Assembly: GCA_949825025.1 (NCBI GenBank) | Contig: OX463785.1 | Span: 12,215,971-12,279,970, forward strand | Length of the DNA stretch: 64,000 nucleotides | Reading direction: 5' to 3' | Origin: Siphlonurus alternatus | Lineage: Eukaryota > Arthropoda > Insecta > Ephemeroptera > Siphlonuridae | Shown here: positions 58,679 to 64,000 of the stretch, piece by piece | How the letters are laid out: the number at the start of each line of letters is the position of its first letter | Position numbering within the stretch: the stretch's first letter is position 1 | Notes under the pieces: generated by a model | The model's input: the letters and a program-made list of their open reading frames with translations, nothing else | Databases searched by the model: none | Told to the model about the DNA's origin: nothing | Translations under genes and position numbers: made by a program

Positions 58679-60404
58679 TTAAAGTGTCAAATGTTGCAGG
58701 TATAGGTCACTTTTAAGATGTCTCAGACGTATACCTTAAAGAAAAAAATATATTATTCAATATAAATTGTAATTTAAATCAATATAATATTTTTCAGTAG
58801 AATAGAAAAGTTTCAATCTATTTTTTTCCTTTCAAGGGAAAGCCTAAAAAGTGAATGTATAATGTATTATTAATGAAGTCACAGCCCTACCTAAAAGAAG
58901 CCAATGAAATGTAGTCTAACGAGATTACGAAATCACAAACCTCCTACTTTTCTTTGGTGACACAAGAATTATTTTCAATATGTTACGAACTAGTGGAAAA
59001 TTTGCATTTACTCTTTTAAGTTATGTAAGTTTTATTTAACGATACATGGTGTTACACAGTAAGACAGTATATAATTATTTACCTTTTTTTTTTAACTATC
59101 ATGAAAATTTGCATATCTATAAATGAGTTAATAGTGGAGCACTACAAATGAATTAAACATATGTCCTTATTTTGCATGTTTTTATCGCTCAAAACAACGT
59201 GAAAAGGTAAAAAAAAAACTCGAAAAAATGGAATAAGTAGTATATTTTTAATTACTTAATTATTAAATTAAATTTGAATTTTAAGTAATGTGATTAGCAT
59301 TTTACTAAAAAAAAAATTGATTTTTAATAAAACTAATACTCTCTTATGCATGTTTAGTAATACATTATCATGTTTAATGGGGGATGCTATTAACCAATAA
59401 CTATTAAAAAAATATTCAGTACAGTATGGAAGAGTCTGAGACTTAATTGAAACCATCGTACTGTGCGTTATACTTTTGTACACATTTTTATCAAGATTTT
59501 TATCCACTCATAAGATAATTTAAAAATTTAAAATCTAGATTAGTAATATTTACTGATAATAATTTTTTTACAAAAATAAATGAATGAACTATTTAATTAT
59601 TTTATTGAAAAAAATTCTGGGACCCATAATAAAATCTCTATACAGCATTTTTACAGCCAGTTATGAGCATATTTTACTGTCCCGTTGGGTTTCATAAAAA
59701 ACCTATGACACATAAAGTAGTAAAAAGTGGATGCGAGGTAACAGACTTGAATCTTAAAACATCAATCTTTATTTCCACCACAAAATGTAAAGCTCTCCAT
59801 CACGTAAAAGGTCAGACAAAAAAAAATTTCTTGAGTCTTGAAAATTTTATATCAATATACTGAGAATATTTTTCATGTGGCATTTAATGGAGTAGAAATT
59901 TATGACATGACATTATACTGTCTGGCATGTCAGTTTATCTTTCTGTTGAAATCTGAGATTAATGTTCTTTGAATAATATTTAATTCTTTTCTACGATCAA
60001 AGTCAAATTATAAAACAAGATGCATTTTTCACCCAATTTCTTTACACTTAGGTTAACCTTTATTTCCAACTTACATAATTTGTAATTTATATAATATTTT
60101 TACAAATAATATTAAATTAAAAATAATGTAAATTAGTAAAATTAAATTACAAAAATAATACTATGAATTTTACATTATATTATTTTAATTATTGCATTAC
60201 AGTATGTATCACATTTTTTTTTCTAGTAAATAAATTTGATTAAAGGAAATTTCAGTTAAAATATTTTTCAAAGTTTAGTAAAAGTTTGGTAAGTTGCTTG
60301 GTAGAAGAATTTCGTAGTAGAAGAATTGAAAATTCTTCTGTGACTAAAATTTATCGTACTAGCTTTACGATGTAATTTGTAAAGGTTTTATTATGTGGGA
60401 TATT

Positions 60405-60513
60405 CACTACGTTTACATGACGGTATTTAATACGTATTTGTTGACGACGGATAATGTTATTCTTATGAGGCGTCGTCAACGAATACGTATTAAACAGTCA
60501 TGTGAACGTAGTG
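60405..60513. mobile_element. Hairpin MITE CACTACGTTTACATGACGG, second copy
   Basis: The same arms as 39391-39501, with the short centre in the opposite orientation and a small deletion in the right arm (ACAGTCATGTGAACG). Confidence 0.85.
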
Positions 60514-60804
60514 AATATATCTCGGTAGAATGCTGCTATTAACATTCTCTATATTTTTGTTCGATTCCACATATTTTACAAATGCTTGCAAATTAACTCA
60601 TCACCACTAACATAATGATCAAGATTAAATTTTATTGTTTACTGGTCAATTTGGAAGCAGTCAATCAAGGCAAAGAGGCAGTAAGTAACACGATCATGGT
60701 AGTTCGGATCACTTGAGGGACAGAGGCTAATCGAATCATACAGCGGTCAATATTTCCACGTCAGAAACAGTCATTCAATTTGTGGATCCAGCTATGATGA
60801 CCCT

Positions 60805-60935
<131 letters not shown>

Positions 60936-60959
60936 GGATCTAAGAGTAGATTAGTAGAT

Positions 60960-62690
60960 TTAAAATTCACTAATCAAGTTGTCAATTTTATCTCAAAATG
61001 GCACGCAAAAATTTTCAATAGAATTTGTTGTAAAAATATATTATATTAACCATTTGTTTGGAATTTCATATATATAGTAGTCTAGATATAATATATTATC
61101 TAATTTTTTAATTTAAGAGAACATTTCATCACAAAACAAAGAAAAAATAATTAATATCTTGATGAATTAAAATTAAGAAACTGATATTCTTCTCTTAAAC
61201 GACACTAGAGATAATTGTTAGTACTTGGTAACAAACGTTGCTCCTCCAAGTGCAATAAACTTCACGACTGCCGTGACAAGTCCGATACAATGTGCGAACG
61301 CTCGAGGGATATATCTCTTGAGGTAACACTAAACTCTCATTTCTGTACATATACAGTCGCCTAGATTCAACGTAACTTTGCTCTCTGGAGTCATTGAAAG
61401 CAACTTTATATTGCAACCTACTTATTTCATAATTTTGTTTTGCCTCTAGAACTTAAGAAGAATTTTACAATGAAAAAAATTGTAAATTGAAATATATTAA
61501 AAATGTATTACAGTATTTTATATCACCTTTGACTAAGTTTATTCCTAAAAAAATGTCAAATACCTTTTCTTTTTTCTGCAATTAGTAAATTTTAAAAAAA
61601 TGAAAGTATAAAGAATTCAGCAATGTACTCTAGTCTCTAACCTATAATTTTAATTTTTTTGCCTTTTATTGAATATCATGTATTGAGCTTATATTATATG
61701 AGAAAGCTGATATTATTTACTTCTAATGATTGTTGTATTTTTATTAATTTGTTTTTCATTTTTGTACACGAGATACACACTGTATGAGTTGGAATTTAAC
61801 ACTTATTAGTCATTAATTTGTTATTGACATTTTGTCATTTAGATGTTTATCTATTGGTTTTTATTTAAATTTTTCTTATATTCCATAATAAATTATGCAC
61901 TAATTTTTTATGTTACATTTAATTAAAAAAAAAAAATGAACTACAAATAAAAAATTAACACAAACTTTCAAATATTATTTGAAATAAAATTTGTTTTTTT
62001 ATATAAATAATCCAATTGTATATATATTTTTTTAAAATTTCCTAATAATAAAAATACAAAAGTAAAGCTGTTCTAATTGTATCAAACATTGAATTTGAAA
62101 CAAACGCGTATGACATGGAACTCATTAAAAATATTTAATTTACATGGGAGTTTAATTATTACAAAACAATTGTTAGATTTCAATAGAGTAGTCTTGCTTT
62201 GAATCGACGCAGTAACAAAAGTAGTAGAACAACCTGTTTAAGTATCTGTCTTGTTTTATTTTATATTGAATCGAAATGTAATTTAAATAAAGTGTTACAA
62301 ACAAAAAGACATTAAAAAAAAGTATTCTGATGGAAAGAATGTGATTATGTACTGGAAATTGTTCGAGAAATACTTTCAAATTTATATTATATATGAGAAA
62401 ACTTGTTTAGAAGAACTTTCTTGCATTTGCTTGACAAGGAAAGTTGCAATGCAGCAACTTTTTGAATTTAAGACTGAAAAAAAAAAATAAAATAATAAGA
62501 ATTTAATAAAAATAAAATTCAAGTATTAAAAAGTGTTACCTGGAAGTATTTTTTAAATGTAACACGACAGTTTGGACACTTAACAATGAAATATACAACT
62601 TGAGAGTGCACGAACATTGCTCTGTTCGTGCACGTTTTCATGCAGTCTATGAATCAGTGAACTTTTATATTAATTAACTTTGTTGGCGTG
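60960..62690. other. Intergenic sequence, no gene recognised
   Basis: AT-rich apart from a GC-richer patch at about 61190-61420 that holds a 73-codon minus-strand frame without recognisable motifs. Confidence 0.4.
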
Positions 62691-62696
62691 ACTTGT

Positions 62697-62845
62697 TTTT
62701 TTTTTTTTTTTTTTTTTTTTTTGCTTCTAGTGACCTGGTCACAAGTGACACTTAACTTCCCAGCTCTTTTTGAACTCGACCTATTTAATTGTATTGTTTA
62801 GGGTTTTGTGGGTACCTTACAAACTGGGTCGGCCATGGTCTATAT
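62697..62845 (-). mobile_element. SINE 3' fragment with A-tail, antisense
   Basis: A run of 26 Ts (an A tail on the minus strand) is followed by TCACAAGTGACACTTAACTT, GTTTAGGGTTTTGTGGG and GGGTCGGCCATGG, matching the tail half of the SINE at 28752-29071. Confidence 0.7.
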
Positions 62846-63916
62846 ACTTATATAGAATTGACACTTTTCTTTTAAAATTGCAAATTCGCTAGCAACTGAG
62901 GCAATATATAGTAAAAAAATGTCGTAAGGTGTATATAACATTAAATTTTGAATAAAGAGTTTTAAAGTAATGATGGAAATAAACAGCTACAATGCAACTG
63001 TGTAACGAAAATATTGTTTCATAATTAATAAAACGCCTCCCTATTGTAAAATATTAAATAAAATAATCTTCCCTTCTTTAATTTCAAATAAAATGGGTAC
63101 AACATTTTATAATTTAAAGTCTATAATATATTAAAAAATATATATATTTTATATCAAACTAAATTTTTGTGTCGTAAGAAATAAAATTTAGGATTGATGT
63201 CAGTTAATGCAATGCATTGCTCCGAGAGTTCTTAAAATTTAAAGAATTCTAAAAAAAAAATCAATAAAGATTGATAGGATTTAAATCAGTTTTCTATTTA
63301 TTCATGTTTTTTGCCAATACCTATTAAAAAAATTCTAATGATAAAATGTATTCCAGACTATAAGAAAACTCCCTAAGGCTATATTTCAATGTAAAGTAAA
63401 ACATCATATAAAGTTATGCTAAACTTCAAGATACTTGGACTCAAGTAAAGTAACTTGGCTGCAATATTGAACACTGACTACACTATATACTTGCAGTAGT
63501 GCCTGTTTTTATCAAAGAAGAGAACTATCTTAGCTTTCCAAGATTAAAATCAAGCTTGTTTTAATCTCAGATACCTTTCATTGAAAATGAACAGCTGAGG
63601 AGGCAAACTGTTTTAATCTCTTTCTAGCTCTGTAGTGTTATATTGCTTTAGTGATTCAAGTTACTCGTAGAATCATAGAATATTTCATAATTTGAGAAAC
63701 AATGGGAAATAAATTTTAGTGTTGGGAACTGAATCATTTGTAATTTCAGAAATTTTATTTATTATTTTTTTTTCTCACAGGAATTTCTATAATAAGGCCA
63801 TGTTAAATATTTACCATAATTTTTAATAAAATTAGTAACACATAGTACCTTCAAGTGTTATAGTTTTCTATTGTTTAAAATAGTCTGAATTAGGGTATAT
63901 TTATATTATATATATT

Positions 63917-64000
63917 GGGCGCGATTCACGAAGCAGATAGCCAGGTTTCTAACCACGTTTAGCTTAACCACGTTTAATATAGGTGGTTTAACACGTAAAA
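63917..64000. mobile_element. GGGTGCGATTCACGAAGCAG family copy, cut by the window end
   Basis: GCGCGATTCACGAAGCAG, CCAGGTTTCTAACCACG and TTAACACGTAAAA match the left arm of 18475-18638 and 52027-52313. The right arm lies outside. Confidence 0.85.

Overview
This is eukaryotic nuclear DNA, most likely from an arthropod and probably an insect. The evidence is multi-exon genes with GT-AG introns, exons far richer in GC than the very AT-rich background, an arthropod-style TCAGT initiator in front of a candidate first exon, very long (CT)n/(GA)n tracts, tRNA-derived SINEs and many short inverted-repeat DNA transposons. The species cannot be named from the sequence.

Two protein-coding genes can be assembled, both on the + strand. 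The first (158-4759) is all but the first coding exon of a Rab35 small GTPase. It runs from the P-loop through switch I/II and the NKxD and SAK motifs to a C-terminal Cys-Cys prenylation site. The second (coding 17226-32523, six coding exons) is a complete 308-residue Sec14-like CRAL-TRIO lipid-binding protein of the insect alpha-tocopherol-transfer-protein-like group. A GC-rich leader exon ending at 13852 is probably its 5' UTR. The two genes share a strand but show no sign of a functional link.

Region by region: 1-4759 is Rab35 with a hairpin MITE and a ~0.94 kb foldback element in its introns. 4760-13690 is Rab35 3' UTR plus intergenic repeats. 13690-32523 is the CRAL-TRIO gene, whose introns hold MITEs, SINEs and an unusual tandem copy series of one splice acceptor and the start of its exon (22080-22332). 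32524-64000 has no recognisable protein gene. It is a repeat landscape with nested transposons, a diverged segmental duplication containing a filled/empty MITE site pair, and long (CT)n tracts. Near 48.1-48.5 kb lies a promoter-like block with a dense cluster of TGACA/TGTCA motifs that may be the first exon of a gene continuing past the window.

The most interesting signals are the tandem 80-bp duplication of a 3' splice site in the CRAL-TRIO gene, where only the last copy keeps the frame; several transposon families flanked by TTAA; SINEs sharing a central domain but carrying different heads and tails; and the TGACA cluster. Repeat family names are inferences from termini and target duplications, not from database searches.
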